Source: Pseudomonas chlororaphis subsp. aurantiaca (GTDB lineage Bacteria; Pseudomonadota; Gammaproteobacteria; Pseudomonadales; Pseudomonadaceae). Taken from it: DNA of 64,000 nucleotides. Below are positions 27,700 to 36,410 of this stretch, piece by piece (position 1 is the first letter of the stretch; each line of letters starts with the position of its first letter). The stretch spans positions 2,232,001 through 2,296,000 of the forward strand of contig NZ_CP059162.1 of the NCBI RefSeq assembly GCF_013466605.1, read 5' to 3'. Under the pieces are notes generated by a model that saw only the letters and a program-made list of their open reading frames with translations, was not told the DNA's origin and did not search any database. The position numbers and the translations under genes were made by a program.

Positions 27700-28236
27700 A
27701 TGGCACACGCAATCCGTAGTGAACAAGATCAATCGAATGTGCGGGCGCTTGCGACTCGGAAACTTACCGTTGTTAAAGGGGGGAAGGCCACGAAGCTCGT
27801 TGCTGAACTCAAGCTAAATCCGCGCGCCAAAATTCCCTGCCATCGCCTTCCGTTTGTTGGCAGAAGTACTCCTAAAGGTGAGTTCAGTTTTTGGAATGTT
27901 CCTATGACCGGAGGCTACGGCGGAGGATGTGACGCAGGAGGGTGGCTTGCCATGTTCATGTTGATTCATTTACGCGAACAGTCGCAGAGCGATATGGCGA
28001 TTCCCCTCCTTGGGCAGGTAGCAAGTAGTTGGCTAGAAGCTGCTCGAACAGCATCCGACGAAGAGTTTGATGCTCTGCAAGGCCAGGCGATTGGATTCAT
28101 GACGCGTCTATCTCCTTGGTTGATGTTGGCTGCTAGAGAGGCGGGTAGGAACCTTGATCGTGTTAATCAGAAAGAAGTCTTGCTCAAAGCAAATGCTGGA
28201 TTGGCTGTATCTATCAATGGGGAGATTGCTCAATGA
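27700..28236 (+). CDS. Unknown phage early protein
   Basis: 178 aa from the ATG at 27700 (AAGAGG site). A basic N-terminal segment is followed by FSFWNVPMTGGYGGGCDAGG and a helical C-terminal half. No known domain. Overlaps the next gene by 4 bp, forming an early operon with the two small genes and the replication genes. Confidence 0.6.
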   Translation: MAHAIRSEQDQSNVRALATRKLTVVKGGKATKLVAELKLNPRAKIPCHRLPFVGRSTPKGEFSFWNVPMTGGYGGGCDAGGWLAMFMLIHLREQSQSDMAIPLLGQVASSWLEAARTASDEEFDALQGQAIGFMTRLSPWLMLAAREAGRNLDRVNQKEVLLKANAGLAVSINGEIAQ

Positions 28237-28496
28237 GCCAGCAAAACCTCTCTTTGAAACGCATCGCTAATGAAGCCGAGTCGATGCACTACGCAGGCTA
28301 CTTCGTCGATGCCCTTGGTCGTCTCTTCAACGACTTGGCTACTGAAGCACCTTGCTCTGTCGAAAGGATTCTCAATGGCTACACCCTAGGAGGAATGGCT
28401 GCTGGGCTGCAGGTCGTTGGTACCCAACTGATGGTTCGAGCAGAAAAGCTGCAGGACCTACTGGGAAAGCAGACGAGCGAGGAGGGTGCTCTATGA
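28233..28496 (+). CDS. Small early phage protein
   Basis: 87 aa, ATGA overlaps on both sides. Helical, with the Gly-rich stretch NGYTLGGMAAGLQVVGTQL. Function unknown. Confidence 0.6.
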   Translation: MSQQNLSLKRIANEAESMHYAGYFVDALGRLFNDLATEAPCSVERILNGYTLGGMAAGLQVVGTQLMVRAEKLQDLLGKQTSEEGAL

Positions 28497-28714
28497 GCAT
28501 TTTACGGCAACCTCATGTCGAGCCCTCTACAGCCTGCAAGATCGCCGGCCCTTGGCCCAACTATGCCAGCTTCCGAAGTCTGCCTGAGCGCGATCGCTGG
28601 GTGCTTTACGGGAGTGCAAAGGCATACAGACAGGCTCTGGAAGATCAGGGCTTCGTCATGGCTGAGTCGTATGACGCGTTCATCAAACGAGTCACTGACG
28701 AGATGGAGCTCTGA
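28493..28714 (+). CDS. Small early phage protein
   Basis: 73 aa. Start fixed by ATGA overlap with the previous gene. Contains GPWPNYASFRSLPERDRWVL and a C-terminal helix ending in DEMEL. Function unknown. Confidence 0.6.
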   Translation: MSILRQPHVEPSTACKIAGPWPNYASFRSLPERDRWVLYGSAKAYRQALEDQGFVMAESYDAFIKRVTDEMEL

Positions 28715-28717
28715 ACT

Positions 28718-29479
28718 ATGGGGATCATTCGGGCGCCTCGTCCTGAGGTGAACTTCTACCTACTCGACAAAGGGATCAGCGAGGACGCCCGGCTTAGCTG
28801 GGCGGCCCGCGGGTTGCTGGTATTCCTTCTGGGTAAGCCTGATCACTGGGAAATTTCGGTCGCGCATCTTCGTGGGGAGACTGTGCGGTCAACAAAACCA
28901 ACTGGACGGGACGGTGTGTATTCCCTGCTGCAGGAGTTGATCAGCGCTGGCTATGTGCGTCGTGAGCAGAATCGCTCTGACACTGGAGTGCTTGGCGAAA
29001 TCAACTATTTGGTCTCTGAAACACCGCTTCCGGCTTTACCGGAAACGGCTCAGCCGTATACGGCAAATCCGACACTAGTAAGTATTGATATTAAGCAAGG
29101 ACTGAAAAAACCAGTAAGGACTGAAGAACCTTTGTCCAAAACTGACCTGGCGGAAGGTTTTGACCAATTTTACAAACTCTACCCTCGTCGACAGAAACGA
29201 CCGGCTGCTGAACAGGCTTGGAAGAAGCTTGCGCCATCGAGTGAGCAACAGGTCGTGATACTCAAGGCTCTAGCTGAACACTGTAAGCAACCTGAATGGC
29301 AGAAGGACGGTGGCCAGTACATACCGTTGCCCGCCTCCTGGCTGAATGCTCGCCGTTGGGAGGATGAGCTCCTTCCAAGTGTAGGTTCAGTTGCTTCCAA
29401 AAGTTCGGCCTATCACGGCCTGCCGAACCATACCCAGGAGATGTATCCGGAGGTGCCGAATGGCCAAGCTAACTTCTAA
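28718..29479 (+). CDS. O-like replication protein with helix-turn-helix
   Basis: 253 aa. The N-terminal winged-helix domain starts MGIIRAPRPEVNFYLLDKGI and has LSWAARGLLVFLLGKPDHWE, typical of phage replication initiators; the C-terminal part (EGFDQFYKLYPRRQKRPAAE, PASWLNARRWEDE) resembles the region that contacts the loader. The initiation origin is usually inside such genes; no clear iterons are seen, although the AT-richer stretch around 29060-29130 is a candidate. Confidence 0.75.
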   Translation: MGIIRAPRPEVNFYLLDKGISEDARLSWAARGLLVFLLGKPDHWEISVAHLRGETVRSTKPTGRDGVYSLLQELISAGYVRREQNRSDTGVLGEINYLVSETPLPALPETAQPYTANPTLVSIDIKQGLKKPVRTEEPLSKTDLAEGFDQFYKLYPRRQKRPAAEQAWKKLAPSSEQQVVILKALAEHCKQPEWQKDGGQYIPLPASWLNARRWEDELLPSVGSVASKSSAYHGLPNHTQEMYPEVPNGQANF

Positions 29480-30266
29480 TTTTTGTCGGCAGCCTCGTGT
29501 TCGTTTCTTTGATATCGAATGCCCGATCCATAGCTCGGTGAACAGTTCAGAGATAGAGCAGTTCGATGGTTCTGTGCTTGCTCGGGGGTGTAAGCACTGC
29601 CACTGGGAGGCCCTGCATACAGCACCAAGGCCGAGTGAGGCATATACCCAGGCGAGTGGTAGGAAGAAGGCTGAGGACCTCAACAGGCTGCTCGTAGGCG
29701 CCGGTATTGCACCACGGTTCCAAGGGTGCACATTCGACAGTTACAGGACTACTGCGGGGGACGTTGGCATGGCCAAGGCCCTCAGCGCCTGCAAGGACTA
29801 CGTTGCTCAGTTTTCCGATAACTACGCTGCCGGTCGTTCACTCATTCTTTCGGGCAACGTCGGTAATGGGAAGACTCATCTGGCATGCGCGTTGGTTCAG
29901 GCAGTGATCCGTGAGCATGGCGCTCAAGCAGTTATTACTACAGCAGCCGAGATCATTCGTGTCTTCAAGGGAGCTATGGACCGAGATGCTGAGTATTCGG
30001 ACAGAGATGTTCTGAGCGAGCTCTCAAGCTTTGATCTGCTAGTGATCGATGAAGTCGGTGCCCAGAGTGGTAGCGCATACGAGCTAGGGGTTCTTCATGA
30101 AGTGATTGATCGACGCTACCAGCTCGTTCTGCCGACGGTTGTGGTTTCAAATTTGGTCACTGCAGATTTGAGCCGTTATATCGGTGATCGAGCGGTGGAC
30201 CGTTTGCGCCAGGGTGGTGGGCAAGCTATCGGTTTCACCTGGGCCTCGGCACGAGGTGCTGTATGA
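29460..30266 (+). CDS. DnaC-like helicase loader
   Basis: 268 aa, start inside the end of the previous gene. An N-terminal zinc-binding look (CPIH then CKHCHW) precedes the AAA+ core with Walker A LSGNVGNGKTHLACAL and Walker B FDLLVIDEVGA. It should load the following DnaB-like helicase on the origin. The stop overlaps the helicase start. Confidence 0.87.
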   Translation: MAKLTSNFCRQPRVRFFDIECPIHSSVNSSEIEQFDGSVLARGCKHCHWEALHTAPRPSEAYTQASGRKKAEDLNRLLVGAGIAPRFQGCTFDSYRTTAGDVGMAKALSACKDYVAQFSDNYAAGRSLILSGNVGNGKTHLACALVQAVIREHGAQAVITTAAEIIRVFKGAMDRDAEYSDRDVLSELSSFDLLVIDEVGAQSGSAYELGVLHEVIDRRYQLVLPTVVVSNLVTADLSRYIGDRAVDRLRQGGGQAIGFTWASARGAV

Positions 30267-31633
30267 GTCGCGAACTGTTCAGCACTGAGGCCGAGCACGG
30301 GGTGCTTGGCGCGCTTCTGCTCGAGGGCGGTCTGTTCGATCTCATCACCGACAAAGTAAAGGTTTCCGACTTCCACGATCTGGAGAATGCCGCGTTGTTC
30401 CAGGCAATGGTCGATTGCAACGCCGCCGGCCAACCGATTGACGTGGTCACAATTTCCGACCAGTGCCGGGTTTTGCCCAGCGGCGAGACGACCCTGGCCT
30501 ATGCCGGTGAAATTGCCCGGAACGTGCCCAGTGCGGCGAACTGGTCGGCCTATGCCCGCATCATGCGCGAGCGAGCGGTGCTGCGGCAGGTCATCCAGGC
30601 CGCTGACGTGATCCGTGAGGAAGCCAGCGCTGATCGTCCGGTCGCTGAGATCGTGGCCATGGCCCAGCAGGCCACGGCCGACCTGCGCGACCTGGACGAT
30701 GGCGCGCCGAAGTATCAGCGCCTGGACCAGATGATGGGCCGCGCGGCTGACATCATCGACGACAAGTTCAATGGCCGCATGCCGTCGTGGCCCTCGACCG
30801 GGCTGAAGGATCTGGATGAACTGGTGCAGGGCGTTCGGCCAAAGAAGGTCACGGTCATCGCGGGGTTGCCGGGTAGCGGCAAGACCACCTTGGCCCTGCA
30901 GATCGCCCAGCACAACGCGATTGCCAAGCGTAAGCCTTGGCTAGTGTTCTCCATCGAAATGCCCGGCGAGGAGCTGGGCGTACGGGCCATTGCCTCGCTG
31001 GGTGGGGTCGACCTGCGCCGGCTCGATAACCCGACGAAGATGCAGGATGACGACTGGTCGAAAATGGTTGGTGCCGTGGCCCAGGCTGCGAGTGCGCCGC
31101 TGTTCATCTGCGATGACCCAGTGCAGACGCCGGCGAGTATCCGCACCACCGCGCGCCAATGCCAGCGAGAGCATGGCTTGGCGGGCATCGTTGTTGATTA
31201 CCTGGGCCTGATCCAGCTGGAGAGGAAGGGCCGCAGCCGTACCGAGGAGGTCGGCGCGATCAGCAAGGCACTTCTGCGGCTGGCCAAGGAGCTCGATGTG
31301 CCGGTGATCGAATTGGCCCAGCTCAACCGCGATTCAACCAAGCGCCCCGGGAAGAAACCCCAGGCCAGCGACCTGCGCGACTCCGGCGAGATTGAGGCAG
31401 ATGCCAGCTGCATCATCTTGGTTCACCGCGACATGGACAGCGAGGCGGGCCAGAACGGCGTCACAGAACTGCTCATGCCTAAGTGTCGTCACGCCAAGGT
31501 CGGCAGTTGCATTGTCCAGCAGCAGGGCGAGTACGGGCGCTTTGTCGACTTCGCGCGTAACTCATTTCCATCCGACGAGGAGGTCGAGATGAATCGCCGT
31601 CCTTTCGCCAGCAAATACAAGGGGACCGTATGA
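30263..31633 (+). CDS. Replicative DNA helicase, DnaB family
   Basis: 456 aa. The N-terminal DnaB domain (EAEHGVLGALLLEGGLFDLI) is followed by the RecA-like motor with Walker A IAGLPGSGKTTLALQ, the Walker B-type IVVDYLGLIQ and a DLRDSGEIEADA motif. As a phage-encoded helicase paired with its own loader it makes replication independent of host DnaC-type factors, which pseudomonads lack in the E. coli form. Confidence 0.93.
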   Translation: MSRELFSTEAEHGVLGALLLEGGLFDLITDKVKVSDFHDLENAALFQAMVDCNAAGQPIDVVTISDQCRVLPSGETTLAYAGEIARNVPSAANWSAYARIMRERAVLRQVIQAADVIREEASADRPVAEIVAMAQQATADLRDLDDGAPKYQRLDQMMGRAADIIDDKFNGRMPSWPSTGLKDLDELVQGVRPKKVTVIAGLPGSGKTTLALQIAQHNAIAKRKPWLVFSIEMPGEELGVRAIASLGGVDLRRLDNPTKMQDDDWSKMVGAVAQAASAPLFICDDPVQTPASIRTTARQCQREHGLAGIVVDYLGLIQLERKGRSRTEEVGAISKALLRLAKELDVPVIELAQLNRDSTKRPGKKPQASDLRDSGEIEADASCIILVHRDMDSEAGQNGVTELLMPKCRHAKVGSCIVQQQGEYGRFVDFARNSFPSDEEVEMNRRPFASKYKGTV

Positions 31634-31920
31634 GTAGCCGAGTAGCGGCAATGCTTCCGCGCAAAAGCATGAGCGAACTGGAGCGTCAGTTCTTGAGGAT
31701 TGCTGGTGAGGAACTGGCGAAGGTTAAGGTCGGAGGACCTACAGCTTTGGCGTACCTGCTGGACATGGTCGCGACCTGGCATGGCCTCCGAGCTGAGATC
31801 GGTTTCCACGATTTTGGTCAGCGTTGGCTGATTGAGGGGAATGCGAAGAACAAGCCTGCAGATCGACTTCTTCGTGATCTATTTGGCTTGAGCGATCCTG
31901 CCCCGAGGAAAGCGGCATGA
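31630..31920 (+). CDS. Unknown small protein after the helicase
   Basis: 96 aa, ATGA overlaps on both sides. Helical with PTALAYLLDMVATWHGLR. No family recognised; often one small gene sits between P and Q in such phages. Confidence 0.6.
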   Translation: MSSRVAAMLPRKSMSELERQFLRIAGEELAKVKVGGPTALAYLLDMVATWHGLRAEIGFHDFGQRWLIEGNAKNKPADRLLRDLFGLSDPAPRKAA

Positions 31921-32303
31921 AGAAACGAACGTATGCTGACAAGCCGCTGGGTGACACTGAGTACTTGCTTGAACAGTGGGGGTGGTGGCGTATGGATGGA
32001 ATGGGGGTACCCAGGTATGTCTCGCAGCTTGCTGTGATCATGAGCCAGAACAACCCGGTCCCCAGTACCAAGTCCTACGTGATCACCGATGACGTTGCCA
32101 CTCTGGTCGACGGCGTGCTGGCCAGGTTGATCAAACGGAACCAGCAGATGGGGGATTTCGTTTGGTTTTACTTCGGCGCCAAGTGGCCCGCGAACCGGAT
32201 CGGGCGGGAAAACGATATGTCGGAGCGCAAGGCTTGGGAGTTGATCAAGGCCGGAGTTGCATGGATCGACGGCGCCTTGGATGGAGAATTGGACGCGGCA
32301 TGA
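31917..32303 (+). CDS. Q-like antitermination protein
   Basis: 128 aa. The segment VLARLIKRNQQMGDFVWFYF and then SERKAWELIKAGVAWIDG has the pattern of the phage antitermination Q family. Place agrees: last gene of the rightward early operon, directly before terminators and the late genes. Several terminator hairpins in the late operon would need such an activity. Confidence 0.65.
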   Translation: MKKRTYADKPLGDTEYLLEQWGWWRMDGMGVPRYVSQLAVIMSQNNPVPSTKSYVITDDVATLVDGVLARLIKRNQQMGDFVWFYFGAKWPANRIGRENDMSERKAWELIKAGVAWIDGALDGELDAA

Positions 32304-32376
32304 AAAAAAGCTTTCCGTACAGATAAACACCTGTTTTGATGGCACGGTGTTCAGCTGTTTCAGCGCACACCACAGA

Positions 32377-32406
32377 GAAAACCCGGCCAATGAGCCGGGT
32401 TTTTTG
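32377..32406 (+). terminator. Terminator after the early operon
   Basis: ACCCGGC, CAATGA loop, GCCGGGT and a T-run after an A-run. Possibly the one read through by Q. Confidence 0.88.
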
Positions 32407-32506
32407 TGGGTGATAGAATCAAGTGTCTAAATGTTGTCGCCATTATCTTGACATCACTGAAGGGGCTAGGCGAAATTGGGATCCAATCCACAATAGAGTT
32501 TTACTG

Positions 32507-32824
32507 ATGCGTAAAATTATTGCCTTGGCCGTACTTTTTCTTTCGACTGCTGTGATCGCTGATGATCGGGTCACCGTGTCAGGTCTTCAGGTAGGTAAAG
32601 CTGATGCGGGATATCCGGCTGTTTTGGGTATCGCGCACAACAACACGAATGCAACACTGGAAAACGTGTTCGTTAAGTTCAAGCTTTATGATTCGGCCGG
32701 AAATGTGGTTGGTAACACTGTTGCTCATGGCCAAGACATTGGCCCGGGTGAGAGTTGGAAATTCTCTGCCCCAGCGACCCAGAGGTTCGAAAAAGTTACG
32801 CTGAGCGATGTGAAAATTTACTGA
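32507..32824 (+). CDS. Secreted FxLYD-type moron protein
   Basis: 105 aa with a signal peptide (MRKIIALAVLFLSTAVIA, cleavage after VIA). The mature part has VFVKFKLYDSAGNVVGNTVA, the FxLYD-like beta-sandwich motif common to small periplasmic and cell-surface proteins. It is flanked by terminators on both sides, which marks a lysogeny-expressed moron. Target unknown. Confidence 0.7.
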   Translation: MRKIIALAVLFLSTAVIADDRVTVSGLQVGKADAGYPAVLGIAHNNTNATLENVFVKFKLYDSAGNVVGNTVAHGQDIGPGESWKFSAPATQRFEKVTLSDVKIY

Positions 32825-32840
32825 TCTGCTCGTTCGATAG

Positions 32841-32865
32841 AGCCCTGCTAGCCAGGGCTTTTTTA
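32841..32865 (+). terminator. Terminator after the FxLYD moron
   Basis: AGCCCTG, CTAGC loop, CAGGGCT, TTTTTT. Confidence 0.85.
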
Positions 32866-33288
32866 CGCATCGATTTTACCTGTTGCCAGGACAGCCCCTC
32901 GGGAAGACCTGGACGTCGATAGCCGGAAAGTGCGACGAACTGAATCAACACCGGCAGCCCGCGCACCCTTACCTCACATGCTCTCGGGGTGGCGCGAGCT
33001 ATTTTTCATGGCGCGACGATAGATCCTGCTGGGCTTGGTCCAAGCAAAACCATCCTTCTGGACTGAGTCTGGAGAGGTAGAGAATGAATTACAAAATACT
33101 GGTTGTGCATACAGTGTTTTGTTGAGATAGTCATTCCACTCCTCGGGTGGATCAGAAGTGAAAACACAGCGTGTCTCCGGTGTTTACCTTCTCCGACTCG
33201 CGTGAAGGCCTTGAGCTTCGAGTAATCGCCAAGAGCGGCTATATGCGGCATCGGCCGTGATCATTAAAAAGCTCAGGGAGATCCAATC
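32866..33288. other. Non-coding stretch with a LexA-like box
   Basis: 423 bp with no convincing gene; two short frames here lack ribosome-binding sites. At 33099-33114 the sequence CTG, ten bases, CAG, within TACTGGTTGTGCATACAGTG, fits the LexA consensus well. It could serve the gene at 33289 or a leader RNA of the late region. Confidence 0.5.
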
Positions 33289-33609
33289 ATGCAACCAGTT
33301 AAGATCGGTGAAAAATTCTATCAATCGAAAGGCTATACAGAAGCCTATGTCACTGTGATTGATGCCTCACAAAACACCGCAGGGGCAACTATTCGAACCT
33401 GCTCAGTGAATGGCGGAACCCTCTTCACAGGTACGGTAAAGCCCACCAAGCCCAGTGGATACCTTCAGTATCACGCATTCTATGTGGGTAAGCTCGAAGC
33501 GTGGTCAACTATTCCGTATGAGGTGTTCGTGCCGGCTGGCCAAGGTGTGTACTGGGCGCCAGAAAACGACAGGGCGTGGTTTATGATGACCTACGATATG
33601 CAGCCCTAA
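33289..33609 (+). CDS. Unknown beta-rich protein
   Basis: 106 aa, MQPVKIGEKFYQSKGYTEAY at the start and many aromatic residues; no signal sequence. Preceded by an AGGGAG site. Its ends are similar to virion-decoration or carbohydrate-binding beta sandwiches, but this is a guess from composition. Single gene between the LexA-like box and a terminator. Confidence 0.55.
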   Translation: MQPVKIGEKFYQSKGYTEAYVTVIDASQNTAGATIRTCSVNGGTLFTGTVKPTKPSGYLQYHAFYVGKLEAWSTIPYEVFVPAGQGVYWAPENDRAWFMMTYDMQP

Positions 33610-33663
33610 GCAGCCATTTGTGCTCGGAACCAAATGAGCTAGTTACAGGCTGCGCTTAATCGA

Positions 33664-33692
33664 AGAGCCTCGGCATCCGCCGGGGCTTTTTC
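33664..33692 (+). terminator. Hairpin terminator before the holin gene
   Basis: Imperfect GC stem AGCC.CGG / CCG.GGGCT followed by TTTTTCGTTTT. Lies before the late genes. Confidence 0.65.
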
Positions 33693-33806
33693 GTTTTCGG
33701 CTCCCCACACCCATTGCTCCGAGCTGGGAGTGCTGATGGGGCCGATTCAAATCCGCAGGTGGTTGTCTGCCAATTGACCATCACTCCCTGACGGGGAGGA
33801 ACAGAG

Positions 33807-34133
33807 ATGCCGAACATGCCAGAAAAAGACCCTTCGTTCTGGGTGTTGGTCCTAACCGCCCTGAGGGACAACGGCCTCGCTATGGGGCTGACCTTCGCAC
33901 TGACCTGGCTTCGCATCCAGTATGACGCCAAGGAGACCAGCCCCTGGCGCCAATTCATCGAGGCGGCGCTGGGTGCACTGATTGTGATGGTGGTGGGGCT
34001 GGTTGTGAAGGAGCTCGGCTTCAGCATCGCCTGGTCATTTGCCACTGCCGGCTTTATCGGTGTCCTGGGCGTCGAGCAGGCTCGCCAGCTCGGCAAGCGC
34101 TGGGCTGAACGGAAAGTGGATGAGGTGGGGTAG
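33807..34133 (+). CDS. Holin, lambda S-type family
   Basis: 108 aa. Three membrane segments are visible: NGLAMGLTFALTWLRI, then AALGALIVMVVGLVVKEL, then FSIAWSFATAGFIGVLGV; the C-terminus is charged. This layout and the sequence fit the class I phage holin family. It would open the inner membrane for the endolysin at 58838. Placing the holin before the terminase, far from the endolysin, is common in Pseudomonas siphophages. Confidence 0.82.
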   Translation: MPNMPEKDPSFWVLVLTALRDNGLAMGLTFALTWLRIQYDAKETSPWRQFIEAALGALIVMVVGLVVKELGFSIAWSFATAGFIGVLGVEQARQLGKRWAERKVDEVG

Positions 34134-34429
34134 TGGACTACGTCATCGGCGGCCGCGAGTACTCGGCCAGCTACCGAGAGCTTCGCGAGGAGCACGCTCG
34201 ATTCGTCGGGATGACCGACAAGCGCTTCTTGAAGGAGCTGCCCGCGGCATTGCACTTCGCGGTGTTCGTGTGTTGGTTAAAAGAGCTGCCGTCGAGCGTT
34301 GTCCTGTCGGATGAAGGGATCGTTCACCAACTGGCCCACCTGATTCATTTGAAGGGCGAGCCGCTGGTGATGACCAGGCTTGGCGAGATCCGCGAGCTCT
34401 TCAACAAGCAGCTGCAGCTAGCAGCGTAG
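34133..34429 (+). CDS. Unknown small protein after the holin
   Basis: 98 aa, GTG start on the holin stop (TAGTG). Helical with a Trp-containing stretch FAVFVCWLKELPSSVVLSDE. Unknown function; might be a lysis accessory given the coupling. Confidence 0.55.
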   Translation: MDYVIGGREYSASYRELREEHARFVGMTDKRFLKELPAALHFAVFVCWLKELPSSVVLSDEGIVHQLAHLIHLKGEPLVMTRLGEIRELFNKQLQLAA

Positions 34430-34431
34430 GT

Positions 34432-34467
34432 CGCGACACGTTTCGCGAATCATCAAATTGTGTCGCG
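34432..34467. repeat. Palindromic element 1 (CGCGACAC...GTGTCGCG)
   Basis: 8-bp perfect inverted repeat around 20 bases in the only gap between two small genes. A similar element lies at 40167-40199. Confidence 0.6.
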
Positions 34468-34489
34468 TCATGCGGCAAAGGAGAAAGGC

Positions 34490-34777
34490 ATGAGCAGTGG
34501 TTACTCGAACCCGGTTTGCAAAGGCGATTGGGCGCTGGGCTCTGCGTGCGGTCGGTGCGAGCGCTGTGTAGCGGGTCGTCCTGGTACAGCCAGCGTCACG
34601 CGCTTACACCATGTCTTGCCGATAAGCACAGACGTCAGCAAGGCTCTGACTGATCTGGATGGCGCGATCGCCAAGGCCATCGATGCTGCCAAGGCTGCTG
34701 GTCTGCCCCAGGGCCTGATCGTCGCAGAGCTGCATGGGCATGCCCACGCACAGACCCACAGCATGGTAATTCGATGA
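34490..34777 (+). CDS. Small protein with Cys cluster
   Basis: 95 aa with an AAAGGAG site. The N-terminal VCKGDWALGSACGRCERC has four Cys spaced for a zinc knuckle. Helical middle, then HGHAHAQTHSM, a His-rich tail. Overlaps the next gene. Function unknown. Confidence 0.6.
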   Translation: MSSGYSNPVCKGDWALGSACGRCERCVAGRPGTASVTRLHHVLPISTDVSKALTDLDGAIAKAIDAAKAAGLPQGLIVAELHGHAHAQTHSMVIR

Positions 34778-34965
34778 CCGCAGACATCCATGACATCGCT
34801 GACCAGCGCCCGCACCTGACGGTTGCGGCTGATGACGGTGTCCATGTGCTGCCCTGCGACCTGGTGCGCTCGGTGATCGCCGGCGACAAACCATCAGTCA
34901 GCCTGACTGAGCAGGTTCTGCGCCGGATCATTGAAGAGTGGTTCGAAAAGGTGACGGCGCAGTAG
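34774..34965 (+). CDS. Unknown small protein
   Basis: 63 aa, ATGA overlap with the previous gene. Asp-rich start MTADIHDIADQRPHL and helical end. Unknown. Confidence 0.55.
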   Translation: MTADIHDIADQRPHLTVAADDGVHVLPCDLVRSVIAGDKPSVSLTEQVLRRIIEEWFEKVTAQ

Positions 34966-34995
34966 GTGTGCCGCAGGTGGGTGCGGCACTTTGTG

Positions 34996-35280
34996 TTACC
35001 GAACTTCAAGCGCTTGCTGAATGAGATCAGCGTACGAAGAAAGACGCTTCAATTCCTCATCAAGGATTGTAGAGCGCTCCGGCGAGTTGCCAACTTTTGC
35101 CTGGATAAGTACCAGGGCGGCTGCCACTGCTGCTTCTCGAGCATCTGCCGGGGTCTCGCTGTTGTACCCGTCGCGGGCGCGTAGGTTCTTAAAAAACTCA
35201 GACATCTCAGTTGCCTCTGGGTGATTGGATCCATACCAATACCGGCAAGCCGCCACTATTTCAAGCTCAAGGTGATCCAT
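34996..35280 (-). CDS. Unknown minus-strand protein in the late region
   Basis: 94 aa from the ATG at 35280 (GGAGGG site 12 bases upstream), or 69 aa from the ATG at 35205 with an AGAGG site at ideal distance. The helical sequence ends KRLSSYADLIQQALEVR. It reads against the late operon, and its longer start overlaps the start of the metallopeptidase-like gene at a CCATGG. Unknown function, possibly expressed in lysogeny. Confidence 0.5.
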   Translation of the reverse strand: MDHLELEIVAACRYWYGSNHPEATEMSEFFKNLRARDGYNSETPADAREAAVAAALVLIQAKVGNSPERSTILDEELKRLSSYADLIQQALEVR

Positions 35281-35902
35281 GGATAGGCCATACCCTCCAT
35301 CGTCACTGCTTGAGCTGTCCGATCTATCCGACTTTGGTATCCGCCTCATCCCTGCACCCAAGGTATGGGAATGGCTACAGGCGGAGATCCTTGCCGAAAC
35401 CGGCAGCATCCATAACGAAGACCACTCCCACCTACTGGATGCGGACATTCAGGTCATGTGGGCATCGTCGGGCTTCGAGAAGCAGAGCAGGACAGTACTC
35501 GGCCAGGCCGAACAGGTCGCGTTCCGTGCCGGTGGCTGGCAGAAAGCCCGGATGGAACAGCAGATGCGTGACTGGTTCGGCGAGGTGCCGGCTTTCATCA
35601 TCACCTTGGCTGCCGACTACTGTGCCCAGTGCTCCGACGCTGAGTTCTGCGCACTGGTTGAGCACGAGCTTTATCACATCGCCCAAGCGACCGATAAGTA
35701 CGGTCAGCCGGCCTTCACTGAAGAAGGCGCTCCCAAGCTGAAGCTGCGCGGCCACGACGTCGAGGAGTTCGTCGGTGTGGTCCGGCGCTACGGCGCGAGC
35801 CGAGAAGTGCAGGCCCTGGTGGATGCTGCAAACAATCCTGCCGAGGTGGGGAAATTGAACATATCGAGGGCCTGCGGAACCTGTCTGCTCAAGTCGGCCT
35901 GA
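35279..35902 (+). CDS. Putative phage metallopeptidase
   Basis: 207 aa. Contains the zinc motif HELYHIA (HExxH) inside CALVEHELYHIAQATDKYGQ and the upstream FIITLAADYCAQCSDAEFCA, characteristic of the putative phage metallopeptidase family found beside terminase genes. Ribosome-binding site AAGGTG. Its role in the phage is unknown. Confidence 0.75.
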   Translation: MDRPYPPSSLLELSDLSDFGIRLIPAPKVWEWLQAEILAETGSIHNEDHSHLLDADIQVMWASSGFEKQSRTVLGQAEQVAFRAGGWQKARMEQQMRDWFGEVPAFIITLAADYCAQCSDAEFCALVEHELYHIAQATDKYGQPAFTEEGAPKLKLRGHDVEEFVGVVRRYGASREVQALVDAANNPAEVGKLNISRACGTCLLKSA

Positions 35903-35933
35903 TTCTGGACAGGCTCTGGACGGATGAAAATCT

Positions 35934-36410
35934 ATGGCAGCCCTTCAAAACGACGTGAAGGCCTTTATTGTTCAGGCCCTGGCGTGCTTTGACACGCCAT
36001 CACAGGTGGTTGAAGCAGTCCAGAAAGAATATGGGTTGACGGTTACTCGCCAGCAGGTGGAGACGCACGACCCAACCAAGACGTCAGGCAAAGGCCTGGC
36101 AGCCAAGTGGCAAACCCTTTTCCATGACACCCGCAAGCGCTTCCGCGAAGAGACGGCCGAGATCCCGATCGCCAACCGTGCGTTCCGGCTTCGCGCCATG
36201 AATCGCTTCGTGGAGAAGGCTGAGACGATGAAGAACATCGGCTTGGCTATGCAGATCCTGGAGCAGGCCGCGAAGGAAGTCGGCGACGTCTACGTGAACC
36301 GAAAGATCGAACCCGATAAGCCCCTGGGCTCCCAGGCGGACCAGCAGCACGCAGTTGCTGAGTACACCCTGGAGCCAGACGAACGTGTCCCGACTACCCC
36401 GCACCTATGA
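35934..36410 (+). CDS. Terminase small subunit (DUF2280-type)
   Basis: 158 aa. MAALQNDVKAFIVQALACFD followed by TPSQVVEAVQKEYGLTVTRQ, a helix-turn-helix that should recognise the packaging site. DUF2280 proteins occupy the small-terminase position in many Pseudomonas phages. Overlaps the large subunit by 26 bp. Confidence 0.8.
   Translation: MAALQNDVKAFIVQALACFDTPSQVVEAVQKEYGLTVTRQQVETHDPTKTSGKGLAAKWQTLFHDTRKRFREETAEIPIANRAFRLRAMNRFVEKAETMKNIGLAMQILEQAAKEVGDVYVNRKIEPDKPLGSQADQQHAVAEYTLEPDERVPTTPHL

Noticed and set aside
32883..33251. Two short ORFs in the non-coding stretch
   Set aside because: No start signals, unusual composition and overlap with each other on opposite strands.
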